The translations under genes and the position numbers were made by a program. The notes beneath the pieces are model-generated. The model made no database searches. It was not told the DNA's origin and worked only from the letters and a program-made list of their open reading frames with translations. Below, piece by piece: positions 1 to 11,934 of a stretch of DNA of 64,000 nucleotides; position 1 is the first letter of the stretch; the number at the start of each line of letters is the position of its first letter. Source of the DNA: Prostheceraeus crozeri (Eukaryota > Platyhelminthes > Polycladida > Euryleptidae); contig CAJQUW010003035.1 in NCBI GenBank assembly GCA_907163375.1, forward strand, positions 238,470 through 302,469, given 5' to 3'.

Positions 1-44
1 GAAAGAGTTGGAAGGGGAATAAAGAAAGGTGGATTCAAAATTAA

Positions 45-428
45 AGTTATATAGGCTGCAAAATATACCAATTGAAATTACAAAGGTCAAATCCGTTCGA
101 GAAAAAGAAATGCACAGACGAATGCATAATATGCAAACTTAATGGAAAAGGAACATGTAATGCACAAGGAATAACCTACGATATTGAATGTGAAGGATGC
201 AAAGGGCTCTATATCAGAGAAACAGCAAGAAATGCGGAAATCAGAGGAAAAGAACATTTAAAGCAATTGAAAGAAAAGAAGGATACATAAAGTCTATGGA
301 GACATTGCAAAGAACGACATACATGTAACAACATAGAACAAGAATTTTCAATGAGTATAACAAGTGTACATCATAACTGTGGTATATGTGCACACTTAGA
401 TATCGATAATGACAGTGATAATTTGTAA
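45..428 (+). pseudogene. Penelope-like element GIY-YIG endonuclease remnant
   Basis: The reading frame resembles the C-terminal region of Penelope-like retroelements. A leader LQRSNPF is followed by paired cysteines (CTDECIIC), a GKGTCN stretch, then ITYDIECEGC and LYIRETARN, which corresponds to the GIY-YIG motif region (canonical YIGET, here with R for G), and an R..EHL motif. An in-frame TAA at 288-290 interrupts it. The same frame then continues through SLWRHCKERH, as expected for the domain, to a stop at 426-428. An upstream in-frame stop at 42-44 and the absence of any reverse transcriptase show that it is 5' truncated. In the family this domain nicks DNA for target-primed integration. 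This copy is dead. Confidence 0.7.
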
Positions 429-1453
429 TTCAGTGTGGAGATTTCAAATGATGTAGCATTTGATTTCCAAAACATTTTTGACTTAGGATTTCTTTATTTC
501 GCAATTGACAAGGCCAGATCGGCGAAATTACTTAGATTACTTAGAACTTACTTAGATTGACAAATTACATTAATTTTTGTGCGTAGAAAGACTGAAAAAC
601 AGCATAATTTCAATAATTTCAACTAATAAACAACAACAGAAAAAAGGAAAATTCTTTAATCTGGAAATATTCTCCGGAACCAAGCTGTCTGCATAACCGA
701 GTTTTCACTGAACAAATGATGACTGCTTATAGTCAGGATTCCGCACCGCTGACAATGGTGGCAGTCTGTATCGATGCAGTTTTGTCAAGCTATCACCTGA
801 GCTAGTTTTGATTTGTGTAAGACACCTATTTGGGAAAAATGTCATCGTCTGACATCATTGTTCCGTCATTGAACTTTGACAAATTCTGTCGATACACGCA
901 TCGCTGCACTATATACAAAAAACTGAATTTATTGACTCTTAGCTCGAAGTGTACTTAGCGCCGTGCATGACTAGAAAATTACTAATCTCACAGCCAGTGG
1001 ATAAAAATCTCTCAATCAAGACATGGGAAAGCAAAGCAATCGACAGTTTCAGTCGTTCCAGTTTCATAAAAATGCCATAAAACGAAGATCCTAGAGAAGG
1101 ACGAGTACAAACTTCAAGAAACTGAAATACAAGCTTGCGAGCTGTAGTGATGGTGGAACATGCAATAATTTATTCTTCATGCACGTCTAATGCTAATAGT
1201 GAAAGCTCACAATTCGGACAAGTCAGTGAGAGGGGAAGATCTTCTCCAACCCGCATGACGGGGACAGACCTAGACCGACTGTTCTTTCAAACCTGAGATA
1301 GCATGACAAATAAGAGGCTCGTTGAACGTAGACCTTCTACCTAGGGCTGCGAAAGCGGATGCGACTGTTCGAAGAGGCTCCTTTACAGCCCCACTTCCAC
1401 ATTGCCAACTGATTCACATGCCAAAGTCGATAGTTCACCACTGTTAGTCATCT
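429..1453. other. No gene recognised
   Basis: AT-rich non-coding sequence between a Penelope remnant and a TIR element. No long open frame, RNA gene or repeat array was seen. Confidence 0.6.
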
Positions 1454-3066
1454 GGGGCCTGTTTCATAAAATTAAGCAGTCTGATATGTATCAGTAACAT
1501 TTTCAGCAGTGAAATATAAAGCACTGCTTTAAATTGCGTTTCATAAAAATTAATTTTCCGACTGAAGATTAAGCAGTCTAAATTAATCAGTGATACATAT
1601 AGCGTTTCATAAAGATTTCGGACTGATGAAAACACTGATATATATCAGTGTGATTGAGTGATTAAAACAATTGTGGATAATTCTTCGTAAATAAAATAAT
1701 TTTTGACAGCATAGAGTAAATATATAGGTAGAGTGTCGACTTAAAAAAGTATCTGTATACAGTGAAAATTTTTATATGAAAAGATTCAGTTTTTTTCGGA
1801 GATTACGTTCCTGCGGTCCAAAACATTATTTGAGCAGTTTTGTAAAAACCTCAATATTTGTCAATTTAATTACTACCGACATGACTCCCCGTTGTAAGAA
1901 GTATGAAACAAGTTGGATATCAAAAGGAATCAATATTCGCTAACAAGCATCGCAACTGAGCGGAAATTGTGCTGATGATCAAGAAATTGTAATGAACGGC
2001 ATTATAATGGAAGTCTTCATAAAAAGTTGAGATTTTATTGTGCTATCGTGGCTGAAATTTCATAGTTTTGATTTAATTTAACAAACATTACCGCTCCGAG
2101 GCTGTCATGACACGGACAATCTGTAAAATAATCTCATTTCCATTTGCTTTATGCTGTTATAATCAGTCAATTCCGTTGTAATTTCTTCAAACTGCACAAA
2201 TGCGCATATCTCACATTTTGGAGACAATTCCAACTGTATTCACCTCGAGTTCATTTAATAAAATCGAAAGTGTATATACATTGGGGATTTAATAAATGCG
2301 GAGTTTCCACTCTACCTAATATATCTACTCTATGTTTGACAGTAATTGAAATAATAATTAGAGAAGTTAATCTGAGGCAAATGGTGGAATATTTGAGAAT
2401 CTTTTTTTCTAGCTGTCATCGATGTATGTAAAAATCAATACCTCAACGTCTTTTAATATTGAAATGATTTCATGACATGCCGTACCTCATTACACGAAAG
2501 AAATCGAAGCCCTCAAAACAACCCTTTATAATTTTGCTGTTACCGGACGTTTTATCGTCAAGCATTTGAAGCTTTTCAAAGGAAGAATTTTTCAATAAAC
2601 AGTATCCAAATTTACCATTCTGACAAATAGTTTGTTACTGACAGTAAAATTGAAAATCAAAAGCCGTTTTCCCATTTTTAAGTTGTATTTGCAATCATTT
2701 CTCCGATATTTCAAGTTTCTATAACTTTCTCGATGATCATTCACAGATTTATCAACCTCAAGATGTTGATAGAAATTTTCACATTTCTATCAGTGAATTT
2801 CCATATTTTCAATTTTCGCGCGCTACTGATACTTCTTTGTGAAACGCAATTCTTTTCCAGACTGCTTAAAATACTGATTTTAAGCAGTGTGGGACTGATA
2901 TAAATCACTGCTTAATATTTGGTTTTGTGAAACGCTGTTAATTTCGACTGCTTTCAATCACTGATTTAAATCACTGCTTTATATTTATTTTATGAAACGC
3001 AGAAAATTTTCCACACTGATAAAACCACTGATATAAAGCACTGATTTATTTTATGAAACAGGCCCC
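1454..3066. mobile_element. Non-autonomous TIR element, ~1.6 kb
   Basis: The left end GGGGCCTGTTTCATAAAA (1454-1471) is the exact reverse complement of the right end (3049-3066). Both ends carry many subterminal copies of GTTTCATAAA / TTTATGAAAC and of short units such as AAGCAGT and CTGATATA. This dense subterminal arrangement is typical of DNA-transposon ends. No transposase is encoded. The flanking 8-mers match at only 5 of 8 positions, so no target-site duplication is claimed and the superfamily is unresolved. Confidence 0.75.
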
Positions 3067-4401
3067 TGGCTTCTCATAACGCTCGGTGAAGTGAATCTGC
3101 GTGATGTGTGAGCAAGAAATTCACAACACATTGATAATATTTGGTCATTTAGGCGTAATATTCTGTTTTTGAATAGAAAGTTTTGAGATTTCGGAGTTTC
3201 GTCATCCTTGAATGCAATGTTGCTAAAATTCACCGCTTGGACAAATGCGACTGTCGTTACAAATATTATCACGTCTCCTACATAATATTTCTTTAAAAAA
3301 TACTAACATGAATTTGTTGTCTGATGGTTGTCGGATATCAAATTATCATGCGCGAAGCTCATTGGCTAAATCTATTAACCAGCTAAGATCCCAAGAAAAA
3401 TTCCACTCTGTGACATTACTCCTCAGTGAGAATTCATTTTGCACTACTTAATATGGAAATAAGTAGTATTTATAAATCATATCTCCATGGAGGGGAATGC
3501 AAAAATGTTGTCACTGCGATGGTGCTCGAATTTCGGATAAAGTGAAATCCGACGAACCTTAGGAATGACTCTTCACCTCCACTTTTCGTTCTTCCGCATC
3601 TTCAGTTGTCACTTTTCCCTCCTTGTAATTTTCGCAGTACTTTCCGCTATCCTCTCAGTGAGTCCGTTTCGGATAAATCCAAAGGCAGAGAGACTTTTAC
3701 TGCAGTCAACAGTTCGCATTTGTATCAGAAACAATCTGAAATATCAATATTGATTCTTCTCTTCAATTTTCGCAACGTATTTCTCTTCCAACTTTCTCTG
3801 ACATGTACCTGTCGCACTCTACCAAATTACAGCTCCGCGGAATGAATGATTCACCGTCCAATTCCTTAATTAAATGTTCTCTCGAGACAGATTCCTTCTG
3901 CGTCACATGTCTTCGGAATTGGAGCAGAAATCTGTGAGTTGGAGCTGCAGAATTTTATGGAATTCACTGCTTTATAAGCGCTTAGCGATGTGATACAGCA
4001 GAATGGGTATTCAATAAGATATCTTCTAATTTTACCGGCATTTCTTGCATTATTACAGATATATATTTTATTTGTCTCCTATCACTTTATTTGACCTGTA
4101 AAGCAGTTTATTGCCCGCACGGAAGATAATATTTGCTCCAATGCACTGGAAGAAGCGCAATCTATGCCAATTATGAATGCTCTTGTATTATGACAATACA
4201 ATTATGAGAAGCCGTGTGTACAATGTACCTGTATGTTTGGCATTCTGAATCGTACAGGAGACTCATTTCAAATAGTCATTTATCACTTCGATTAGCTACA
4301 AAATTCGATCTTTTGTAACGCAAGCGTTCTTTGGCCTGAACATGAAGAAAATGATTTCAAATTTTGCTCACCTATAATTATGTCCAGAGAAATTTAGAAG
4401 T
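3067..4401. other. No gene recognised
   Basis: Non-coding. Only short frames are present and none has recognisable similarity. No tandem repeats were seen. Confidence 0.6.
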
Positions 4402-4554
4402 CTATGCTTTACTATAGACTAAATCTGTGAATAGATATTTTCACTATTGATGTTCACTATTGATTATTCAAATACTCTTGCTGATCATAGACATGACAAT
4501 CACAATCTGTCCTTGATCATCATAGCACGTGGACAAATAAAATTCTCTACGCAA
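4402..4554 (+). repeat. Diverged direct repeat, copy 1
   Basis: About 150 bp, from a 'tatagact' block to AAATTCTCTAC, is repeated in the same orientation at about 7550-7705. Long identical stretches include CAATCACAATCTGTCCTTG. The family is unknown. Confidence 0.7.
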
Positions 4555-4629
4555 CTCGTTCATTAGATTGCTTCATCATAGCATTCGAACTCGTTAGATT
4601 TAAATAGCCCTCATCCATGGACTTCTAAA

Positions 4630-4927
4630 TTTTTCTCGATAATGTTGGGCCCTCCGATCATTATTAAGAAAGTTAGGAGGCGCACGAAAAAACGTTCACA
4701 ATCTTCTCTGCAGAACTTGACATCGACTGTGTCTCTTTGCTGTGTGATCCGGTTGATAACAGTCACTGAAACTTTGCACAATTTGGCGTGTTTAATGTTG
4801 AACTGGCTGCTCATTGTTCGATTGCTATGGTATTTAGTCAGGAGATTGTGCTATTTCAATAACGTTACATGTTCCAATGCTTCCCCTCTAGTCAAACGGA
4901 AGAAGAGACGACCTGTCTAATTCTGTG
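4630..4927 (+). mobile_element. H1 hAT-like element, 5'-truncated copy
   Basis: Copy of the H1 repeat defined at 28987-29512. It begins within the element at TTTCTCGATAATG and runs to the terminal TAATTCTGTG. The left third is missing. Short frames within it are fortuitous and recur in every copy. Confidence 0.75.
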
Positions 4928-5546
4928 GTTGTAGCTTTGAAGAATATTTGGTTCTGGACCTGATGAGCATCGTTTAAAACGAAGTTGTTTATTTTGCGGA
5001 ACTTTTCTGCGCATGAATGACGGGGCATGATGTAACACGTAAAGGCAGTCTGCGCTCTACTTACGACCGCCGAAGAAATTGTTTTAATCCTTTGTCAACT
5101 ATGATTTACAATAACTTATGTGAGCTGATGATGCAGCTATTGTATCATGGTAATTTTTGATTCTCATTTGGAAAATATAAACCATATTCTCTCAATTTTC
5201 TCACTTTTCGTAAAGATTTCTTCACTTCTCCAATTAGTAATCAGATGATAGTCTCTCTTAGCACAGCTTGGAGGCCTCAAAAGCTCATTCTAGATCACGC
5301 GGAATTTCTACTAATGAGTTATGAATAGGGATTAAACCATGTTTCTAAATGACTCAAAGCGAAGGAAGCGTCATGCTTTTTGTCTTTAGGTTTCTTTATT
5401 CCAACGATTTCTGCTGTTTCATTCCAATTGAACACCTTATTATATGTGTGGACACTGGACAACCTCAAAGACTGATAATGATGATGTGTGAAACATAGAA
5501 TCGAATGTTATGTTACTGACAATAACTGGATAAGCCCAAACTTCTC
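4928..5546. other. No gene recognised
   Basis: Non-coding sequence between an H1 copy and a Penelope-like remnant. Nothing else was seen. Confidence 0.55.
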
Positions 5547-5982
5547 ACAGAGAGAATGACCATGTTTGTCGATTGATTTCGAGTCTATTTGAAACCCATC
5601 TTCAGGACAATACAGCAGCTGGGACAACAGTTTTAATGGATAAATCATGGTCAATGAAGTTCACTAAAAGATACGAAAATTAGAAGATCTGGAGAGGCAC
5701 AGATGAAGAGTTGTCATTTATTAGTACATGAATACTTGATTTCATGCATAGTGTGTCTGCAATGCGGGTGTGAACACTTCTAAACAAGACTTTGAAGTCC
5801 TCTTGGCTTGCTTCATGTGGATGACACCTCACTACGGTAGGGACTGGCTCTCCTCTCAGATGCTCATTCACTCTCGTGATTAGGGTCTCCGTGTCTCACT
5901 GTTATCTCAGCTTCTGTATTGTCTTGAAGATGGGTTTTAAATAAACTCGAACTCGATCCACAAACATGGTCGTTCTCTCTGT
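5547..5982. mobile_element. Compact Penelope-like remnant with inverted flanks
   Basis: About 65 bp at each end are imperfect inverted repeats (5547-5614 and 5915-5982; both begin ACAGAGAGAA reading inward). The minus strand of the left arm carries CTGAAGA ... GAAA in a hammerhead-like layout. The right arm carries a degenerate version (TTGAAGA ... CGAA). Between the arms lies the end of a GIY-YIG coding region on the minus strand. Inverted or tandem pseudo-LTRs carrying hammerhead motifs are known for Penelope-like elements. Assignment of this one is inference. Confidence 0.5.
5680..5905 (-). pseudogene. Penelope-like GIY-YIG C-terminal fragment
   Basis: The minus-strand frame reads ETLITRVNEHLRGE, then FKVLFRSVHTRIADTL, and ends SSIHVLINDNSSSVPLQIF before the stop. 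This pattern (R...EHL helix, then an E/D-L-I-K-x-x-LN-like segment and a terminal PL.IF) is what I associate with the end of GIY-YIG domains in Penelope-type retroelements. Upstream codons are interrupted by stops, so only the last ~75 residues survive. It is not functional. Confidence 0.5.
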
Positions 5983-6184
5983 AATGTCAATGACATGTAA
6001 GTCTAAAGCTCTCTAAATATTTCGTTTGTATATTGTACTTATAGCATATTTGCAGACAACCAAAATTATTGGTTCATTTACATTGATCTGCTCTTGCTTT
6101 AAATAAGGCATGGATGTTTATATCAGATAGTCTATCAGACTCATCAAGTTTGAGAACACGGTTAAAAAGAACAATTTTGAAAGC

Positions 6185-6383
6185 GTGTCTCTTCGCTGTG
6201 TGATCCGGTTGATAACAGTCACTGAAACTTTGCACAATTTGGCGTGTTTGATGTTGAACTGGCTGCTCATTGTTTGATTGCTATGGTATTCAGTCAGGAG
6301 ATTGTGCCATTTCATTTACGTTACATGTTCCAATGCTTCCCTTCTAGTCAAACAGAAGAAGAGACGACCTGTTTAATTCTGCG
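6185..6383 (+). mobile_element. H1 hAT-like element, short 3' fragment
   Basis: Matches the 3' ~200 bp of the H1 repeat, from TGTCTCTTCGCTGTG to a mutated terminus TAATTCTGCG. The left boundary abuts unrelated sequence. Confidence 0.7.
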
Positions 6384-6387
6384 ATTA

Positions 6388-6554
6388 AAACACATTTGTC
6401 AACTGCTGCATCATTGGGCTACAATCAGTCACGTGTGCAATTCTAAACTCTCATTGGTTCTTCATGCTCCATCTTAGTTCCACCTGATGTACCGCGACCT
6501 TGAGTCAAGTTCCATTCCACATAGTCAACTTCAGATCAACAATCTATTTCTATG
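6388..6554 (+). mobile_element. M2 MITE, diverged partial copy
   Basis: Aligns with the 3' two-thirds of the 256 bp M2 MITE at 16514-16769. Shared features include CCGCGACCTTGAGTCAA and the terminal CAATCTATTTCTATG. It is more diverged than the two full copies. Confidence 0.65.
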
Positions 6555-6690
6555 GTTGAGGTAGAGTTTCTGCAACTACATAGAAATCGGTTCATTGTGT
6601 CATACTTCCAAAGAATTCACACTTGTCAGTCTCAGAACTGTGGGCGCAAGTGAATTAGAATACGCTGAGCAGTGACTTCTTACACCGTTA

Positions 6691-6870
6691 CGCCTCAGCC
6701 ACACTGAAAGCAAAGCAAACGCGAGCAAACGTATCTCCGCAAGCTATCAATCGCTCTGGTTTGCTTTGCTCGCAGTGTGGCAGTCTACAACTTTGTAATA
6801 ATGACTTTATATTTGCTGCAAAACGCTTTGCTCGGAAACGCTTGGAAAAGCTCGCAGTGTGGCTGAGGCC
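6691..6870 (+). mobile_element. PIF/Harbinger-like MITE, copy 1 (180 bp)
   Basis: The ends GCCTCAGCCACACTG and CAGTGTGGCTGAGGC are perfect inverted repeats. The element is flanked by TTA on both sides (6688-6690, 6871-6873), the 3-bp TSD typical of PIF/Harbinger. A second copy in the opposite orientation lies at 29556-29754. No coding capacity. Confidence 0.85.
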
Positions 6871-7007
6871 TTACTGTGCGAAAATTAGGATCTATTTGTG
6901 TCATCACGTGGGCTGAACAGAACAGAAACTTCGCTCTTGTGGTTGACCGGACAGCTCTCACCACACATTGGATTCGAAACAGTCTGTCACATTCAATTTG
7001 ATGCAAA

Positions 7008-7549
7008 CTCTTCCTTCTTTCTCCAAACTGTTTCTAAATTGACTAGATTCTGTTATTTGCAGTTTATAATTTGTATTAAAATCAATTTGAAAATTATCTC
7101 ATCAAAAAAGAGAACAATATAGAAATTAAACTCATTCTGCTCAGGTGTCTTAAGAGTTCTCTTTATGACTCTCAAGTGAAGATAGAAATTGATATTCTCA
7201 GTTTTTATCATCAAATCCATCAGCAATTTAATGAAATTGTGGAATAAACTTTTCAATCACTTTCCGGAATGAAAGAAATATCCAATTTGCATCGCCCTAA
7301 CTATTGTACTCTGAAAGATGATTTGCACCTAATTTAGTCATTAATATAGAGTTCACGAAGACGTTCAAATCTCGTCCATTTCGCCGTCATACATTTACCG
7401 AGAGTTACGGAGATGATTTATTTTCTATTTATGCTAGAAACTCACTTGCGGGAATGTTTGGAAGGATCCGAAACCTATTGATTAGCGTTGTAGAAGGAGC
7501 AAGCAACTGGGCTGACTTTGCCGGCCCTCTATGCCAATTATGAGTGCTC
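7008..7549. other. No gene recognised
   Basis: Non-coding, AT-rich. Nothing identified. Confidence 0.5.
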
Positions 7550-7705
7550 TACTCCTGCTTTAGTATAGACTAGATGTGAGCATAGATATTTTCACCATTG
7601 ATGAAATTGAAGTTCTATTCAAATACTCTTCATAATCATAGACATGTCAATCACAATCTGTCCTTGATCATCATAGCACGTCGTCAAATAAAATTCTCTA
7701 CACAA
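7550..7705 (+). repeat. Diverged direct repeat, copy 2
   Basis: Second copy of the 4402-4554 repeat. A further short match (CTATGCCAATTATGA) lies just upstream of both copies, so the repeated unit may be longer and interrupted. Confidence 0.7.
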
Positions 7706-8300
7706 ATGATTCTGTAAACAATTTTCTGTGCAGTAAAGCGTGATATTCAACACATTTCTGCAGTTTTCGAACAAAGCTTACTTCCAATATACAGAGGAAT
7801 GTGCACCTCAATTTCTGCCCCTTACCACAAAAACACATGGCAAAATATATCTACATGAGGGCAAAACTTAAAAATTCAGTATTTTACTTATTGTTCAACT
7901 CTAATCCTTTGTTCTTCATCGCGTTCTTAACTTTCATAAAACCAGTGTATATCATCTTTTGTATAAAACCATTTCACCTTTAACCCATTAGTGACGGGAT
8001 TTTTGTGTGAGTGGTTTTTACACCTAAACAATGCTCGCCATAACATGTTATTTTGTAAGAATCTAAGTAAAAGGGAACTACAGCCATTTGTGCCTTATGC
8101 AGAGCTTCAACTGAATGTTTCGCTGCCCAATAATTAAGATAATATTTTGTATTTAATAGTTGAGAAACTGCAACAGCCTTGTGCTTTAAAGAACATTTCA
8201 ATGATGCAACAATAGTAATGTCATCATCACTGTCCATTCGTGTTTGTTTCAGTAAACATTTAAAGTTGGTTAGGAGTTTTTATCTAAATTTATCAGAAAA
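7706..8300. other. No recognised gene; one unassigned 85-codon frame
   Basis: The minus strand at 7980-8237 is open from an ATG (start MDSDDDITI) for 85 codons. I recognise no family. It could be chance or a decayed exon, and it is not called as a gene. Confidence 0.5.
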
Positions 8301-8302
8301 TA

Positions 8303-9045
8303 CCGTATTTCTTTGAATATGAGACGCCCTTGAATAAGAGACGCATGTACAAAAAATAGACTGCTATAGACATATTACATGCAGGCTATTGTAATGTGGT
8401 AGCTCCATCCGCCTGAGCGATTATTAGGCCTACTTATCTTAGTAAAATAAGTCAGTCTACTAGTAAATACCGGGTATCAGGACCAATATTGTATAATATA
8501 TAAGGCTTCTTGTCGTTGTACATCCAGTACATGCAGGCCTACTTAAGGTTACTTCATCTACCATTTAAGGAGGCATTATGCGGTAGCTTCCTTTGCATTT
8601 GGAGTCATGTACCGGTCGGTAACTTTTGCTGTAAATACTACTTGATTATCGGTATTTTCGTTTCGGTAAATTCAGATCTAGTCTACATGTATAGTGGCCA
8701 ACATGTACTGGTATATGAATGTATTAGATGAGTCTACAAGATATGCTACTACAAACCATAAAACTCCTTTCATTTCCAAAATATCTGAATTATGATAAAG
8801 CGTATATTTGTAAGAAAAATTACTGGCGAAATTTGCCCATGAAATAGGCCTAAGTGAGGAATGCAAAGGTTACCTAAGAGAATAGCAGCAAAAAACTAAG
8901 ACATCTTTTTCTAATGAAAGAATGAAAACTTGAACATTTGATAAATAAGGGACGCCCTTGAATAAGAAACGCCCCTGAATAAGAGACGCATTAATCAGGG
9001 ATCTGAAAAAAATAAGAGACGCGTCTCTTATTCAAAGAAATACGG
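8303..9045. mobile_element. TA-flanked TIR element with subterminal repeats (743 bp)
   Basis: Left end CCGTATTTCTTTGAATA and right end TTCAAAGAAATACGG are inverted repeats, flanked by TA at 8301-8302 and 9046-9047. Both ends carry further subterminal copies of TTGAATAAGAGACGC (at least five in all). The TA duplication and termini suit the Tc1/mariner/pogo group. No transposase is present. Confidence 0.85.
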
Positions 9046-10326
9046 TATGCGATTTGATTATTTTTGAAACAGTGTAGTCTTCCCAGTGTACACGGGTCGA
9101 ATTGCCACGTATTTCCGCAACAAGTAAAATGCGAAATTACATAATGTGGGTAACTTTTTACCTTCCTTCGTAAGAGGAGAATGAAATAGTTCAAAACTTC
9201 AATCTTGCTACTCTGATATCTTGAAGTGTACTAGAACACATCTGTGATTCTCCTGACAGTCATGACTTGTTAATTTACATCCTCGACAGAATGTTGTTTT
9301 ACATTGTAGATGATCAGTATAATTGCAAATCTCGTTCTACTTTCTTTGAGATAATAAACTTTTATGTCTACTACAATCAAAATGGAAATTTGTTAATCAA
9401 ATCTGACGCATCAGCAATCATATCCATAAAACGGTAATTAGAAATTATTGAATCCTTGTGCTACTCTCACAAAGTTGATACCAGTGGCGGTAGAATGGCT
9501 AATTTCGCTGTCAAGCAAATACGAGAATGAGTTTATTTTCCTTCGTACAAAACAAAGAGCATCCGTTCATTGAATTAGTTTATCTCGCATTGTGTGGTAA
9601 GATACATGTCTCGTTTTCTTTTTCCTGATGGAAAACAATATGACTCTTTTGTTAACTACAATCAATTCCATTTAATCGACTATTCTAACTCCAACGTCTC
9701 ACTTATTCCACCTCTTTTAATTTGCATATGAGATAATCTCACAGCTTGATTGTTTACTTAACAAATGCGTCAATTCATTATTTGTTCTAATTCAACTGGA
9801 AAAAGTAAAGTACAAAAACATTGCATAAACTGTTCAGTCTTCTTTCCATTGACGCAATTCTCTGAAAATCAAAATTTTACTTTTCTTTTTGGTAGTTTTG
9901 AGTGTAGACTTGTTGATTCTCTGTAATATACGGAGAAGAAAATGGGGACGTGAAATATACAAATTGGTAGTTTACTTGATATCAAAGTAACAAGATAAGG
10001 GTGCATCTTTTGTAAAAGTCTGTGAGGGTGATTTGTATTGTGCGTAATTGAGCTATGGCACAATGTGGAAAGGAGAAGGCGGCATTGCATCTGGTAATGA
10101 TGATATCTCTATCCATGCATGTGAAAGATGTTTAAGAAATCTCAATCAGCGTAAATCTCCATGTGTATTCATAGCATTCTTCAGACTATCTATGGTACTA
10201 TTTGCTAATAAGCGGTCAACAATGATGAAAAAAATCGGTCATATAATGGCTAGGGTAATTATAATAATATCATAGATTTATCAATTGAACCTCTATAAAA
10301 TTTTACCGACAACTCTGATACATCCA
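9046..10326. other. No gene; two diverged dispersed repeats
   Basis: About 9640-9740 resembles 15128-15235 (shared AATCAATTCCATTTAAT and AATTTGCATATGAGA). About 10035-10195 resembles 14038-14190 (shared GCGTAATT.AGCTAT and a TGTGTATTCAT-like segment). The two pairs occur in opposite order, so they are separate old repeats rather than one block duplication. Confidence 0.5.
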
Positions 10327-10432
10327 TGGACGCCTAGATATATGAAGCACACATAAGCTAGATTGTCTTAATTGACGCAGAATAAAATGAAATGAAATAA
10401 AATATGGTGCTTCAGATATCTAGGCGTCCATG
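10327..10432. repeat. Short hairpin / MITE-like inverted repeat
   Basis: TGGACGCCTAGATAT (10327-10341) and GATATCTAGGCGTCCA near 10415-10430 are inverted around ~55 bp. The arms extend through GAAGCAC / GTGCTTC. Confidence 0.7.
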
Positions 10433-10491
10433 ATACATCACACTGGGCATAGTTCTGTATAGTACCATAGATAACTTAAACAATGTAATTA

Positions 10492-11799
10492 TAGGTTCTC
10501 CGACACTAATGTAGAAATATGCAGATCAAATGCAGAATATGCAAATTAGATATCACCTTTTGCAAATGAAATATTATTTTCAGATCAAATGAAGACATAT
10601 GCAGTATGAAATGTGGGAGCATAGAAATGGATGTGATCAAATGTAGAAATATACAGATCAAATGTAGCTGCTCATCAATAAATTGTACAGATTAATCATC
10701 AATCACTGTAGAGACTATCACTTAGGATGATGATGACAGATTCCAGTGTCATTCAAGGTAGTAGTCAGTCAATTTAGTATTGTATCACTAATGTACATGT
10801 AGCTCATGCATCGTGCTAACCAAGTCGAGAATTGAAAAGATAAAACAAATTGATGAATTTGATGCAAACACTAAAACATGCATTAACTCCTCTGTTGCCA
10901 TTTGTGGGCTTGAAGATGCCCCACTGAAAGAAATTCCACACACGTCCAGATGGTTTCGCTGAGTGGTTACTTCAAGAATAAGCGAATTCAAGAATTCTAG
11001 GGCTAGCATTGAGTCTCCTTCAAGATCTCAAAATACAGCGAGAGGGTCGCTTCAATTTTGAGCAGCTAGTCTGGAGCGCCATCTCTCATTGCCTTCGTTG
11101 CTTCGTCGCTTTCAAGAAGATTTCAGCCCCATTACAGATCATCGCATCTGTCAAAAGCGTGAAAATCAAATCCGGCGGTCACACGGCCCAAATAGCCACA
11201 CCTGTCACAAAAAAACTGCATAATCAGAAAATGGAGATGTGAGATTGATGGGGTTCGCGCAATCATAGCTCAGACTTTATAGGTTTTCCGACATTAATGT
11301 AGAAATATGCAGATCAAATGTAGAATATGCAAATTAGATATCACCCTTTCGAATTTCTTTCAGTGGGGCATCTTCAAGCCCACAAATGGCAACAGAGGAG
11401 TTAATGCATGTTTTAGCTTAAACATTGTTTGCATCAAATTCATCAATTTGTTTTATCTTTTCAATTCTCGACTTGGTTAGCACGATGCATGAGCTACATG
11501 TACATTAGTGATACATATTAAATGTTATGAGGGGTAAATAATTATGAAAGGTACCTTGAATGACACTGGAATCTGTCATCATCATCCTAAGTGATAGTCT
11601 CTACAGTGATTGATGATTAATCTGTACAATTTATTGATGAGCAGCTACATTTGATCACATCCATTTCTATGCTCCCACATTTCATACTGCATATGTCTAC
11701 ATTTGATCTGAAAATAATATTTCATTTGCAAAAGGTGATATCTAATTTGCATATTCTACATATGATCTGCATATTTCTACATTAGTGTCGGAAAACCTA
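10492..11799. mobile_element. Foldback element with ~450 bp inverted arms
   Basis: The left arm (10492-10936) and right arm (11351-11799) are near-identical reverse complements. They start at TAGGTT(C/T)TCCGACACT and end inward at GAAAGAAATTC / GAATTTCTTTC. TA flanks both outer ends (10490-10491, 11800-11801). The arms differ by an indel block around 10765-10785 / 11517-11553. The ~415 bp spacer contains a third copy of the terminal ~68 bp (11278-11345) in left-arm orientation. No recognisable transposase. Long arms plus TA fit a foldback-type Tc1/mariner-related or unclassified element. Confidence 0.85.
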
Positions 11800-11934
11800 T
11801 ATATGCCTACTTCTCGGTCATCAATGATCCAACTGGAGGTCGCTTACGCGATTTCTACATTTTTGGATATAGGAAAAACGCTGATAGAAATATCCACTTT
11901 CAGTTAATTAATCCAACATCATCTTTACGAAATA

